Assembly (NCBI GenBank): GCA_021234535.1
Contig: CM037842.1
Coordinates: 11,710,404-11,774,403 of the forward strand
Reading direction: 5' to 3'
Source: Stichopus chloronotus
Lineage: Eukaryota > Echinodermata > Holothuroidea > Aspidochirotida > Stichopodidae
DNA length: 64,000 nt
A model generated the notes under the pieces. That model searched no databases and was not told the origin of the DNA. It saw nothing but the letters and a program-made list of their open reading frames with translations. Shown in pieces: positions 1 to 12,898 of this stretch (its first letter is position 1; every line of letters begins with the position of its first letter). The position numbers were made by a program, and so were the translations under genes.

Positions 1-3000
1 TCTTTCTCTCAGTGACTTTCCTTTCCCACTGTCAGAGCGGAATTATGTTCACCCTGGCTGACGTGAATAACAACTATAGCAGAAGGGAAATTACTACAGG
101 ACTTTGTAAATCGTATCACACTTTTCTCGAAAATTTAAAAATAAATGAAGGAGCAAAATCAAAGAATGCCCGCCAGTAACAAGGATGACGGATTGTGAGT
201 CCTAGGACTTCCCTGTCCTTAATTTATTCATGATCTCACGAACATCGAGGGTCGCTACCAAATCCTGAGAGACATCAAATCCTAATCAAAGTTCTAATTA
301 ATGTCTTTTTTTATATCCATCCTTTTCTCACTTTTTCCTCTTTCTACTTCACATTTTATTATCTTTTTGCGACATTTTTAGAGTCAGAAATTCATCATTG
401 AAATGCTGCTATCTCTTTTATTGCTAGCTGTCGTTTTGTCTTCCTGTCTGTGTCTGTCGTTTGTGTCTCCCTGTCAAAGACATCAGGTAAAAAGTTTTAA
501 AGGAGTGGGGACTTAGTACGATACTTACTCAACAAGGTCAGTGAATTATGGGGAATGAAACATTGCACAATGAAGAAAAAAGTGAATAAATCAGCAAGAG
601 TTCGAGGGCGACATTTCGTTAAAAATACCCCAAAAGAACAAAAACAGCAAACGACACTAGTCTTGCTTTGGTATTTAGAGTGATAAAATAAAAGAAATTT
701 GCCGGCGCCAATTTTGGTGTCAGAAAATGATTCTCCAAAAATATCGGATGTGGAAATATTTTATTTTTCTTCGTCTCTATCAACATCTCATTATAAGAAA
801 CATGCGACATTAAGGTGTCAAAAAGTTTACCAATCGTGTTTCTCCAAAGTCTGCTGTTATACGAGAACATTTGAACATAAAATTCTCCTGGTGCGGAAGT
901 TGACGGTTGCACTCCATCTAAGGAAAACCGTTGTACAGCCTTCCAGATAGATCTGATACTTCAAGTATACTTTTTCAAACGATAAGATACCATTCGGTGG
1001 AACAATAAATTCACGTTCAAGAAAATATGAAGTCTTTATGATCGTACATTTTATTCACTCGCAAGTCGCCATGTTTTCTCGAGGTTTCGTGATTCATGAC
1101 GTCACACATGCACCTGTACATGCCACGTAGTATTGTCGGCGCATGTGATACGTCATACATTTCCAAAATGGAGATATGCTGCAAAACAACGGCGATAAAT
1201 TTGAAGTTATATAGGGAAAGTACTTATTACGAAAGTAAAACCAATACCGTCGTGCACTGTTTGTAAATAGATGTGCACTAAGTGGAGGTTCAAATTGAAA
1301 AAAAAAAACACTATAGTTCCTCTTTACATGTGCCGATGACACGTGGTTCCTTAGAATGCGGAAGAATGAGTGGGAATCGAACATCAACATTTTTATATGA
1401 TCTCCCAGGATTATTATCAAGGTCCATCGGAACCTCGTATCATATCCACCAATTTGTAATCACAACTTATTATGCGTCCGTCTAATCATGAAAAAACAAT
1501 AACAATTTGTAGTAATTTCCGTGCTGTTTGAATTTATTTACTATTTGTTCTATGTAGAGTTAGGTACCTCAACAACGAAAGGGACATTTATAATAGCGAA
1601 TTATGAATGAATTGCATGAAAGAAAATGAATGAGCTTCTTTCTTCACTGCATGATCCGAATGTGGTAGGATACAAAGCCTACCCTTATCTTACATGTTTG
1701 CCGTAGTTCTGTGAAGACGTTTTCTTTTTTCTTTTTTTTTGTCAATTTACGTCACTTCAGTCATCCTTTGGTGATTAAATTCACCTGGAAATACATATCG
1801 TAAGTGTTATTGCACACGTTTTACTCTATTAAAAGGCGTAGTAAAGCGCTCATCACGAAACTGATCCTTTTTTCTCTAACTCCTGAACAAGTGAATGAAT
1901 ATAATCAGTGGCTCACTCAAACTTATCTAATGGTGGCCACCATTACTTGCAAAGAGAGACAACTGTTCAATGTGCTTAGGTTTTACGTGATGCTAACAAA
2001 ATTGTCACACATCATCCAGTCTCAAAACACACAATCAGAAACACTTGTTGATAAAGAAAAGAGATTTACCAAAAAAAAAACACAACACGTCATTTTACCA
2101 ACGTTAATGAAGTTTTTGTTTGACGCAGAAAGTAGGAAGACACTGAAACAGATAAATAACAAAAAAAAAAAAGCTTTCAAGAGTTTCCTTTTTTTTTCAA
2201 TTGGAGATGAAGGAGAACCTCAATGTTCATACACAATCACTTATGGAAGTGCATCTTTAAGATTTGGTTCTTTCACATGTCTAATCGGGAATTGCGGCGT
2301 TTGCTTTACGGCAGAAAAAAATGTATAAATATATTAATATCTATGGACACAGAATGACGGGTTACTTAACATAAAAAAGACGGTGGATTCCTTTTCAAGT
2401 GTCTTGTTTCTCACCGTCACGGATAGAAATTTAGTTGTTTGTTGCCAAGGAATCATTTGTTCACCAAGACTTTTAAAAGCTCAAACGATGCATCTTCCAT
2501 AACTCATCTTATGGACAATTTTTGAAGGGATGAAGTTTTTGTAGATGTTTCTTGATGAGCAGGAATGGTGTAACAATGATTAATGCTATATTTCTGCATG
2601 TAACGTAGTTGCTTAACTTCCCTTCAACTTGCAATAAGTTTGTGACGTCATTTGTTTCATAATTCATTGACGCTCAGTTAGCCATTCGATTCATGTGATT
2701 ATATTAGCAAATGGTGTACACAACCATTTCATCAGTTTTACGACATATATACTCTGGCAACTTGTATCGAAAAGAAAAGACATTATAAGAAAGTAGTATA
2801 GTTACTGTACATATGAAGCATTTGTCTATTATTATTTTTTTTACAAAACGTCAATCTTCTTAAAATTTGTTAACTGAAGCGGAGCCGAATTAAAATATCT
2901 GTCCAAACCATTTTTTTGTTTCAACTTGCCAGTATCTCGAAATGGCAGTTTTCGGTACCCCGTACCGGTCTATGTAATTAATAAATTACGTGTTTCCTGT

Positions 3001-4894
3001 TCTCTAAGGAGTGACAGCTTGTCACTTGCTCTCTACCGTTAATACCAAAAAACGCGAAGAAAGAAAGAGTTTGGCGTCCGCATTAAACAGTTGCAATTGA
3101 TTGATTGACTGTTTCATCTCTCTATCTCTCATGACATTTCTTAATTGAAAAATCAAGTTGCTTGATCTAGTTATTGCTGCGACGGAGTGATTGACAAGCA
3201 TTTTTAATTTTACGTAAACTTTTCTAAAGTTAGCTTAAAGGGACTCTGTATTCGCTATTAGCCTACATCTGTACACAAATCAATTTATTGCATAAAAAAA
3301 AAATTATGTAATGTTTTGGGTAGCAGTGCACCCTTTATGGGTTCTTTATGGTACTGAATCGCACATATGTGAAACGGCCCATAGCCTCGGCCTAATGCTA
3401 TTAAATTGACTTCAACTTCAGTTTTGTTCGATTTCATTTATCTTTCATTCCTAGCTCCTTTTTTTAAAACAAAGATGTCAACAGCGGTGACTGCAACAAG
3501 GCTACACAGGAAACGCAAACTGTGCTTGCATGTCCCCATGTAGTCATGGACATCGACACTGGTTAGGTCTACCCTTTCCCCGTGGTCCCCCCCTCCCTCT
3601 TTTTTGGTAGATCGTAAAACGAGTGGGAAAAATGATCGAAATGTGATACAAACATAGTAAAAGTACGAAATGTTCATCCTTATATACATCTCGTAGTTGG
3701 AACCTGCTACTGAATCTTTTAAGTGACCTAAGATCTCTTTCTCAAAGAACGCTTAGTTCCTCAGATTAAAAGTAAAAATGAAAATAGAAATGAATGAACA
3801 AACTTTCTTCTCTTAACAAATTTAAATAACTGATTTAAACGGATCATTCTCTCAGTCGGGACTTTTCAACTGTATTATTCTTGATACTTTATTTCACACT
3901 AAACCGAATATTTGAATAAACGTTCTCGTTCTGTTCTTACATGTGGTTTATTTTTCTTATTCCATTGACCTCGCTCTGATTGACGTAACAGCCTTTTAAC
4001 TTTCTCCCATTTCTCTCGGCTATGTTGCCCTTGCCTCTCTGTACAAAATTTGTACCGCCATTTTGCAAAATTTAGCTGGATGTTAGGGACATCTGCCGCC
4101 ACAAACATTGCTGCTCTAGCTGAGTCCCTACTATAAAAAATTTTAATCAGTATGGACCAGTCATCTAACTATTTTATTTTTCGTTAATCCTTGCTTCTGT
4201 TTGTGTTTCGAAGAGGAGGCGATTGACTTTACCTCCCCTTTCACTTCCCTCTCCTCCTTCGTCTCCTCCTTCTCCCATCCTGTCTCTTAATACTCTCTCG
4301 TCTCTCGTTCTTCATCATACCAGACTATTCCAACTCCGACGATCACGTGATAGAAGGTGGAGTAATAATAAAACATTCTACGTAATTTGACAGCTGGCCC
4401 TGGGTGCACACCGTTATTAACATGCTCTTTTGGCCGCTAATTGAATTACTTCCACCATTCAAGCAGACACGCGAGGTACAGCACGGGAGAGATCTGTCGT
4501 AGGGGGAAAGACGACGACACTAGGGATAGGAATAAATTGCAACGTAGATAAAGCAAATTTTCTAATCGGCCAGTTTTCTGGAAAATTGTTAATTAAGTGC
4601 CAAATCTGGGGAATTCCGTTTAGCGAACAGGTGAAGGCTATCTCAAGTTTTCTTTCTTTTTTTTTCATTCTGTGGCAAAGATTCATCTTATGGAGACAGC
4701 TTGAAGTACACGCATTGGGATACACACATATACAGACGCACATATATAAGGGAACAAAATTCTTCAGATTTACGACATATGCAAAAATATGTAACAGTGT
4801 GATGTATTCATTATTAGGAAATGAGATTTTCGTAGTGAAAAAAAAAATATACACTGATTGCAGTAATGCATGGCCCTTTGAAAGTCGTCTTAAT

Positions 4895-5255
4895 CTCAAT
4901 ACCAGCTTATGTACACAGATTTAAAAATGAGTTATGAAAATTGATTTCTTTCAAATGGGTCACGGGTGAGATGAGGGTGGAGTATGCATTGTTACCGTCT
5001 TGGTTGACATTCCAAATCATCACCATCATTATCATCATCATCACCTTCATCGTCATCATCATCTTCATTGTCATCATTATCGTAAAAAATCACAAAAAAT
5101 GCCGTTTGGAAAAATAAAGTCGGTATCTCAATACAAGCTTGTTTATAAGTTAAGGTTTGATTTCTTTCGAATGCCACTCAGGTGAGACCAGAGGTCGGGT
5201 GTAGTTCAATGAGATATGCACTGTTGTCTTTTTTTTATTTTTCAAAGTTCCAAAT
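4895..5255 (+). repeat. diverged direct duplication, period about 230 bp
   Basis: The stretch beginning CTCAATACCAGCTT (near 4896) and running through TTGATTTCTTTCAAATG and GGTGAGATGAGGG is repeated from about 5128 as CTCAATACAAGCTT, TTGATTTCTTTCGAATG and AGGTGAGACCAGAGG. Both copies continue into a TATGCA(T/C)TGTT...CAAA(T)..ATCA block. Confidence 0.65.
5017..5082 (+). repeat. CAT/CGT-rich trinucleotide microsatellite
   Basis: Imperfect (CAT)n with CAC, CTT and CGT variants; it reads as a His run on one strand and an Asp run on the other. Confidence 0.85.
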
Positions 5256-5724
5256 AATCATTCTGCATCTCAGTGTCATATACCTTGTCACGCCTTGTTT
5301 CCGTATCGTCGTTTTGTAGTAATACCTGTGTGGGAACTACACGATGTGGAGTAAAAACAATGTGAAAATAAGAATTCCCCTTATCGTTATACTTTTTATG
5401 ACACATGTTTAATCTTTAACTCTTGATGTCACAACACTCGCAAAACTATAATGATAATGCTTGTTATGATAATAATTACAGACAACTGATTGTGTTTCAA
5501 TTCTCTTCATTGTAAGGCAACTTAAATTCATGTTATGTGAAACGAAGTCAGCAGAATAGAAGACAATAAAAGTGGCGTAACATAATTTTCAAATGAGGAG
5601 AAAAATCAGTGAATTTTTTTCTGCCTAGTCGAAGTGACTTAATTAAAGAGTCCATATAAATTGAAGAAATTGTTTCATTGAAGTAAACAACAGCCATGTC
5701 AATGATCACAGTATATAAGTTACC

Positions 5725-5890
5725 CATTGTTAAAAATTGTAAATTGTAAAATGTAAATTTACCGAAAATAAAATAAAAAATACAAAAGGAATACGGAAAT
5801 GTTCTAGTAATTATTTTCCAGACAATTTCTGTAATTCTTATTTATTTCTTTGTTTTATTTGCTTTAAATTTACAGACATTTTTTACAGTG
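5725..5890 (-). repeat. dispersed repeat family Y, copy 1 (MITE-like)
   Basis: Read on the minus strand it begins CACTGTAAAAAATGTCTGTA and is colinear over about 165 bp with 47050-47205. Its two ends are imperfect inverted repeats (CATTGTTAAAAATTG versus CACTGTAAAAAATG), as in miniature inverted-repeat transposons. Confidence 0.7.
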
Positions 5891-6641
5891 TAATCTATTA
5901 TCTCGTCTCATAAGGGCGATAAAGACTAATTTTAAATGGCTCGTTCGACCAAAGACATGTCTAGCTCTATTATTTTATCAGAGCAAAAACTGTCCGAAAC
6001 AACAGGAATATATGGAAAGCTTGGAGATGTTTAGTGTTTTTCAAATGCTCTCAAAACTAGATTCTAATTCATAGATCTATCTCTGCCTTATTTGCGTTTT
6101 ATAATTTCGTACCCACAATGTTGGAGGGTTATTTGCTGTCCCCTCCAACATTAACAAAAAAAAAAAAAGATGCATCAGACGAAATGAACTTTTGACCTAT
6201 GAAAGCTTGAAGTCCACACTGGCTGTCATGTTTGAACATCCTGCGAATTAATTGAAAAAGCACAAAACTGAGCGTATTTTTTTTTATATACATATATTTT
6301 CACCCATTTCTCATTCTTTCGTGCATTTAAATATCGCGGAAAAATCCATATCCAGAAATAAAGTTTATTACAAATGATGGACGTTTTGACTGTGAATGGG
6401 TCGATTTCTGAGAAGCTGACGGTCCAAAGATGTTTTCTCTGATGGTCCAATCGACCAAGCATAGATATTGACCACAGAGCTGATTCTCATAAAGATTGAT
6501 AACAGACATATCATGGGAAATACGAACTTGTTGGAGTTAACGATTCTCAATGGTGTTACAAAACAGGGTGAATTCGAGTATCCGTTTAACGGACAATTCT
6601 ACGATCATGTCTCCAATTATTTTAATCTGTTATTCTTTCAG

Positions 6642-6792
6642 AACAATTCCAGCGGCGGTCCATCCTTAGAATCCCTTTATATTACTTCCCTGTATTTTAC
6701 TCTCACCACGTTGACTACTGTGGGGTTCGGAAATGTTGCTGCAAACACGGACGCCGAGAAACTGTTCGCTATAACCATCATGCTGCTGGGAT
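6642..6792 (+). CDS. KCNH (ERG-like): ERG-type potassium channel (KCNH), exon with pore turret, pore helix, filter and start of S6
   Basis: This is the first recognisable exon of a voltage-gated K+ channel of the ether-a-go-go-related (ERG) group. ERG channels are tetrameric plasma-membrane channels that repolarise excitable cells. The exon starts after a tattctttcag acceptor and ends at a GTGAGT donor (50 codons plus 1 base). It encodes an NNSS N-glycosylation sequon followed by GGPS, as in the ERG turret. Next come the pore helix (YFTLTTLT), the selectivity filter TTVGFGN and the start of S6 ([17 protein letters not shown]). GFGN rather than GYGD marks the KCNH family, and the NSS...GGPS turret favours ERG over EAG or ELK. 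The filter carries Thr where human ERG has Ser624. Exons for PAS and S1-S5 should lie upstream and are not seen in the first 6.6 kb. Confidence 0.96.
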
Positions 6793-6997
6793 GTGAGTAC
6801 TCCTTTGCTTCTCTTTCCAATCTTGTCCACTTTCTCCGATTTCCCTTTGTATAATTGTCTTTTTGGGTTGTTTTATTTTTTTACTTCCCACGGGGTTCCT
6901 TTCAGATGTTTCATCCCCTGAGTCGATTCACCGGAATCACTCAGTGATGACGTTAATGACATTAATGACGCAAATAAATGACGTGGTTATTCCATTT

Positions 6998-7037
6998 ACA
7001 CACATACACACATACACACACACGCACACACACACAG
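6998..7037 (+). repeat. (CA)n microsatellite
   Basis: Near-continuous CACACA with CATACA interruptions, abutting the left arm of the large inverted repeat. Confidence 0.9.
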
Positions 7038-7256
7038 AGCTTTCTTTTCCATTCATTCCGAGGACCTCATTGTGCTTTCTTTTGTTTTTTCTTCCTCAAC
7101 CCTAACCTTAACAGTAGACTGTCTATTGTTAATCTTGAGAGGACTGGAGAAATCTATTGAATTTTCTACAGAGGACCTAAAATCTATTGTTTCGGTCCTC
7201 GATCCCACCCGAAAACAAGGGCACACACACAGCAACACGCACACACACACACAAAC
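7027..7256 (+). repeat. left arm of about 225-bp inverted repeat
   Basis: The arm runs from CACAGAGCTTTCTTTTCCATTC through GAGGACCTCATTGTG to GATCCCACCCGAAAACAAGG and a CA tract. Its reverse complement recurs at 8262-8490 with only scattered mismatches. It contains a near-palindrome around ACAGTAGACTGTCTATTGTT. Confidence 0.9.
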
Positions 7257-8261
7257 AAATCCCTTAGACTGTTAGATATCACATTTAATTTGCATAAAGA
7301 ACCAAACGAGCAAAGCAACTAGAACACATAACAATATACCATAATCATCGTATCTGTTTAATTAACCCCATATATTCGACTCAGTGGAGTGTGATACAGT
7401 GATATCAAGCTCATAGTTTGTCTTGACAGAGACTGAATCCAGGTCATGGAATTGGCAACGTAGTTCCGAGTTTACGTCCTATCACTTTAACAATTAACGC
7501 ATACTTCGCACGCCGCGCTTTACAATCCGTGAATTCTGCAAACTCAGTAACGTATCTTTACTTTTTTTAACATGAGCGCACTTGAATCATGACAATATTA
7601 CATGGATCCTGCTCACGAAGCAACTTTTCTTTTCTTCGAAAGGTGAAAATGTGAACTTCGCTAGGGTCTTTCTCTTCTATGCGCCCTTCCTGGAGTCCAC
7701 GCAGTACAGACTAACAGCTGCATACATCTCATAAATATTCATAACACGTATTATTGGCGGCTGACGGCGGTATCCCCGATATTTCTGTCTTATTGTTATT
7801 GAAAAAAAAAGAAGAAAAAAGAAGCTCCATAAAATACGTCGTCCAGAGTCGAGAGTCATTAAAATGCACATTATGCATTCGTTTTTCAGACGATGAACTT
7901 GAGACATGAGACGGTCGTAGACATCTCACGCTGTTTAATAATTGCAAAGACTTTTTTTCTTTTACTACGCACTTGCAAAACATGTTTTCGGCAAAATGTA
8001 GATGAAGGTCATTACGTCATGATGATGCGACACTACCTCTCCGTTGTCTTTATGTAGCTGATGGTAATTCTTGTTCGTGATGTATTCTTGATCAGTCTCG
8101 ATACGTCCTCGTCAATCTTATATAGAACTCGCCGACTCTTGCCAATCGATGAGTCACCCAGGAACGACTGGCTTACCTGACATATTTATTAAATATTTTG
8201 ATATTTATATATTTATGTTTTTTGAATACTTAGTAGTATACACACGGACCATTGATAACAC

Positions 8262-8490
8262 ATGCGTGGGTGTGTTTTGTATGTATGCCCTTGTTTTCAG
8301 GTGGGATCGAGGACCGAAACAAAAGATTTTAGGTCCCCCGTGGAAAATTCAATAGATTTCTCCGTTCCTCTCAAGATTAACAATAGACAGTCTATTGTTA
8401 AATTTAGGGTTAAGGAAGAAAAAAAAAAAACAAAAGAAAGCACAATGAGGTCCTCGGCATGAATGGAAAACAAAGCTCTGTGTGTGTGTG
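8262..8490 (-). repeat. right arm of about 225-bp inverted repeat
   Basis: Reverse-complement partner of 7027-7256, ending in a TG tract. It includes the 21-base odd-centred palindrome AACAATAGACAGTCTATTGTT. The arms are separated by about 1 kb with no recognisable gene. Confidence 0.9.
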
Positions 8491-10377
8491 TCACTTCTGT
8501 TTTTTTTTTTTTTTTTTGATGACAGTTTATTTCATTTTCATTTCTTGAGCATTTATTCAGGTCACTTACAGGTCACTTAATAAAAGGAGGACACGATGTC
8601 ATATGATGTAAACAAGAAATCAGTGGAATTTTAAAGGAGGAATATCCAGTTGTGACCATCTTCTTACATGACTTTTTGCACCTTCTATCTACAAATAAGG
8701 AATGTTGTTTGGTCTTCAGAGTTTCTCTGCAGAGTTCATGTAAGCATTGATGACCTTTGACCGAACAAGCAAAAACCTCATTCAAACTAGTAGGGAGGGG
8801 CGTAAAACGCGTATTCAACCTGAAGGGGGAAAAACGGGTCCGTTCTGACACTTTCCGACAGAATTTGTCATTTGAGGGCCATTTTTTTGTTACCTTAAAG
8901 TCTGTTAAGTAGATATGTTCATACTCAATGTGAAGAGAGAAAGTTTAAATAGTTATGTAGTGTGTTTCACAACTGACTTTAAGGTTCAGTGCAGTAAGCA
9001 GTGACTTTTGCAACACCTGTAATATATTACAAATTTGGAACATCTCACCCTCAGGTATCAATGATAATTAGGTCGGACTATATACTGCAAGCTTTGCCAA
9101 CTTTAAACTGTTAAACCAAAGCCTGCATAGTGATACTATTTTGGGTACCGTCCGCAATGTATGTTCCGACTTAATAAATTTGTTTTTTTAGTTCACTACT
9201 GTTCACTATATCCAGTGACGTAGGCTATACGAGTGATACTTCTGTGAAGTTGGACAAACAGAACGTAGCCTACTATCAAAATGGAAAAGGGAAAAGAATG
9301 AAAAAAGGGGCAAACAAATCTTGACTAATCTAGGCAACTGGGTCATTTTATTCCTTTCCAAACCCTCAAGATCTAAAACAATTTGTTGTTCTATTTCCTC
9401 AACTCAGAAGGAAGAAAAGAAAGAATGAAAAAGTAAAGGAGAAGAGATAAATCCGCTTTGAGCCACGCCGTCCCTCACGGCGGGTATAACTACCTTGTAG
9501 CGATAATGTTAGCTTCTTAACCAACACGAGCCCCCCAGGACCGTGGGGGATTTGCTATCTCTTTCCGCCTGATTGACATCACAGTTAACTTCGAAGAAGC
9601 TCAGTCGAAATCGATAGTAATATACTGCGGGAACGCACTAACACCGATTCGAAGTTAGCTTATATAACTCATGGTTTGGCGGGCTCTGTAGTGCTATGAA
9701 AACTTCATCTCGCGAGCAGAAAGTAACGGAAGACCCTGAGCTCGGAGAATGTAATCCGCCAGCTGGGAAAACTACTTTTTTCGCTTTACTAAAAATCCTT
9801 AGAGGTATAGCACTCTTCCTTCATAATTACGGATCTTCTTTCTCACTGTCTTTGACAGAGAGAATCTGTCTTTCCGTTCTGTAGGTAGATAATGGTTTCC
9901 AGTTGTTTTCTTGCTATTTTACCTTGCTTATAATTTATGCAGTTGTTTTTTTTTACTTCATGTTTGTGGTATTTGCAAGGCATAAAAAGAAACCAGTAGA
10001 GAAAAAGAAATACGAATAGAAGACGTATCGCACATGGCACATAGGTAACGAGAACGTAAAGTGAAATCTTGATGGAGAAAATTTTTTGAAAAACAAATAA
10101 ATTGGTTGAAATTGAAAAATGTCGCGCATGATATCTTGATTTTCATTTCATATTTCTTACTTGATTTCACTCGAACCATTATTTGGGCTCTTAGGTATGC
10201 GGACTTCATCAAACTTATGATAACCTTTTACGCTCCCATCGGATCTATGCGAATGTCATAGTATACAGGATGATTTGACGACAATGCTAATAAACGTTAG
10301 TAAAAAAAAAAAAGTGTAAACCTTTCATTGGGTCACGGATTATGAAAGGTCCTTGAAAGGGTTTGTTCATAAAACAA

Positions 10378-10413
10378 AGTTTACAGTTATGACTATCACT
10401 TTAACTGTAAACT
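10378..10413. repeat. short perfect inverted repeat
   Basis: AGTTTACAGTTA and TAACTGTAAACT form perfect 12-bp arms around a 12-base loop. Confidence 0.8.
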
Positions 10414-11188
10414 ATAATATCCTGTGACACAGAACGTTAGTTGATGAATGAGTTGTACCTATATAGTGTAGGTTGTCTCTCTGTTACGTCTGTGGGTATG
10501 GGGAGCTTGATTAGATAATTAATCAGAAGTGAGCTTTGATAACCTGATGGACTTAGTATATTAAAAATGTAGAAAAGGGAAGACAATTAATCTTTTTATG
10601 CAAATAACATGAATAACCGAAAGACACAAAAATTAAGTTATTAAAACATCATCCATTTGGACGACCAGCAAACTTGAAGCAAACAGTTGTCACGTCATCA
10701 CGGCATAATCACAGACAATGAATATTCATCTTCGTCTTGAATGGTATTCAAAGATATTTAAGACGATGCAGCTGGCAATTACCCTACGTTCGGACGATCA
10801 GTGAACTTGCCAACACTCGTAATTTTATTAATTGTCCCACACTGATTGTCTCTCTGGGACTTGAGAAAATAAAGAACTCGAAAAATCGTGACTTTTCCGT
10901 CAGCAAGCGCGTCATCCTATACCATGTAACTTTACCTCCCTGGAAACATTCGCGCCTATGTTGAATCATGGTGTGATCATTGAGTGATTTTTTTTTTTTG
11001 CCTGTCTGACATCTCTATTTTTCTTTTCTCTTATAATCATTAGACAGCTAGTCTAACGCAAAAGTTAGTAAAAATAAACGTACACCTAGTTTTAACGTAA
11101 GTAAACCATAATTTTCTAAAGTCTTCATGTTCTCTACTTACTTCATTTAAAAAAAAAATGACAAAATGTCAACATTCGCTTTCCACAG

Positions 11189-11397
11189 CGTTGATGTTCG
11201 CCATCATATTCGGTAACATGACGGCAATTATCGATCGGCTCTACGAAGGGATGTCCCGTTACCACCAACAGATGAACTTGGTGAAGGAGTTCGTGAGATT
11301 CCATAACGTACCGACGCCTTTACGGGTGAGACTACAGGAGTACTTCAAACACGCCTGGGTCAACATGAACGGGAACGACATCGAAGAAGTTTCAGAG
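11189..11397 (+). CDS. KCNH (ERG-like): ERG-type K+ channel, exon with S6 and first part of C-linker
   Basis: The acceptor is ttccacag and the donor is GAG|GTTAGC. The first two bases complete the Ser codon split with the previous exon, giving [20 protein letters not shown]6 and the C-linker follow the ERG pattern closely: RYH..QM, VREF-like [20 protein letters not shown] and NG.D. These blocks match ERG better than EAG or ELK. In S6 the position equal to human Tyr652 is Phe, Ser654 is Ile, and Phe656 is kept. The exon ends in phase 0. Confidence 0.96.
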
Positions 11398-12017
11398 GTT
11401 AGCGTTTCATGGTCCTTCCTCTTCAGAATTTCACGTTTCGGTGGGGGAGGGAGTGGGGGAGGGGGCATGGGCGCATTCGTCCCCACCGACTTTTCCACTG
11501 GTCTGGACCCGGTGTACGGCGTCGCCCCCCCCCCCCCCACAAAAACGTTACATTTCGATTCGAAGTCTGCTTGGATTATTTGTTCCCTGACTTTCTTTTC
11601 ATTTCAATCTGCGCATGCCCAATTAGTATTTCTCTTCAATCAACGTACAGAAAATGAGATGTAAATATTAGGGAGGATTGTCAGCATCGTTGGGTATGGA
11701 AAGTGTCATCCTGATTCTAACATAAAATAGCTCATTTCTTGGTTGATTCAAACAATTTGTAGGGTTTTTTTTTTTTTTGCATCCACGAATATTGCCAGTC
11801 GGATATTACCTTCCCATTATGTCGCTTTTAAGTTGGCTAGCTTCACTTTTCGATACATCCATTACTATTTATGTTTTTACCCGTTCAGTGTTGACAATCT
11901 TCTCATTTATTGGCTTGTAGTTTGGCGTCTGGACGTGAAGCCCAGTTTGACTCACATAAAACACCTGACAATTTAAATTAACATATGTACAATTTCATCG
12001 CACATCTGACAGTTTTG

Positions 12018-12315
12018 TTCAATCAGAGCCATGGGAAGAGACAGGTGTCGTTTTTATCCAATCAGAGTACGAGAAACTGGCAGATGCCGATTTAAATTGT
12101 CATTGGTTGATTTAATTTTACATATGACATTTTCTTCCAATCAGAACGATAGAAACTGTCATGTGCCCTCTGTTGTCCAATATAATTACGAGAAACTCAG
12201 AGGTGACGATTTAAATTGACATAGGTCGATTTCTTAAAGATATGACGATTTCATCCAATGAGATTGCGAGAAACTGATATATGACGATTTAATTCGATAT
12301 ATGTCAATTTCTAGA
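12018..12315 (+). repeat. degenerate minisatellite with TCCAATCAGA / ACGAGAAACTG motifs
   Basis: Motifs resembling TCCAATCAGA, ACGAGAAACTG, ATGACGATTTAAATTGACATA and GGTCGATTT recur about four times, with spacings near 40 and 80 bases. The CCAAT-like elements are part of the repeat. Confidence 0.7.
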
Positions 12316-12898
12316 TTTATGGCACGCTAGGCGCACCATAGACGCACATATGAAGGCACTCCGTGCTCAATAAGTGTGCTGAGTTCAGAACAAAAAAGTA
12401 AAACCGACGGAGATGAAATTTTGCACGAGCACTGCGAGAATCATCTGTGGGCATTGGGGTTCAAAGGGTGAACGGGCGATAAATTCTGGTAACTTGCGTG
12501 GTCGTTGTGGATATACTGACATCGTGGTTAGGAATAGAGGCAACCTGCGCTGCTTGTCTACGTGAGTATCGTAAGCAATGACAATCAACAAAGCTTCTTT
12601 TCAATATTTTTTCCCATTATTTCCCCTGTTCTCCCTCATTTGTTTTGTTTCTCTGACGATTTCCAGGGTTTTTCCCTTTTTTTATTGATAAAAAAAGTGT
12701 CCAGACATGCAGGACTTCCCGCGAGCGGATTTTCCCCGAACGAGGTTCGGAAGATTCAATCATATGGTTTTCCAACCCTAAATGAAACGAATTTCCCCAC
12801 TACCACCTCCAAAAAAAAAATAGAAAAAACATGATTTCGATAGTATCAGAACAAACACTCTCAAAACGCGTCTGCGTTTAAAGGTGACATATGAAATT

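Larger units (their letters stand above)
1..6641 (+). other. probable upstream intron of the ERG-like gene; no exon recognised
   Basis: No coding segment resembling PAS or S1-S5 of a KCNH channel is visible on the plus strand, and no other gene is seen on either strand. Open frames here (for example 1804-2328) are interrupted by A/T homopolymers and resemble no protein family I know. The stretch contains a duplicated segment near 4.9-5.25 kb, a CAT-rich microsatellite and a copy of a dispersed repeat at 5725-5890. A very small exon could have been missed. Confidence 0.6.
6793..11188 (+). other. intron of ERG-like gene
   Basis: 4.4-kb intron between the filter exon and the S6 exon, bounded by GTGAGT and CCACAG. 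Apart from the large inverted repeat and a 12-bp-arm hairpin at 10378-10413, I see only AT-rich unique sequence. Confidence 0.85.

Noticed and set aside
1804..2328. 174-codon plus-strand open frame
   Set aside because: It runs through A and T homopolymers, matches no family I know, has no splice or codon signal and lies in a probable intron.
6468..6641. Open frame continuing upstream of the filter exon
   Set aside because: A strong polypyrimidine-CAG acceptor at 6641 and ERG homology starting exactly there show this part is intron.
9455..9545. tRNA-like or SINE-like stretch with a box-A-like TGGCTCAAAGCGG on the minus strand
   Set aside because: No box B and no cloverleaf could be drawn.
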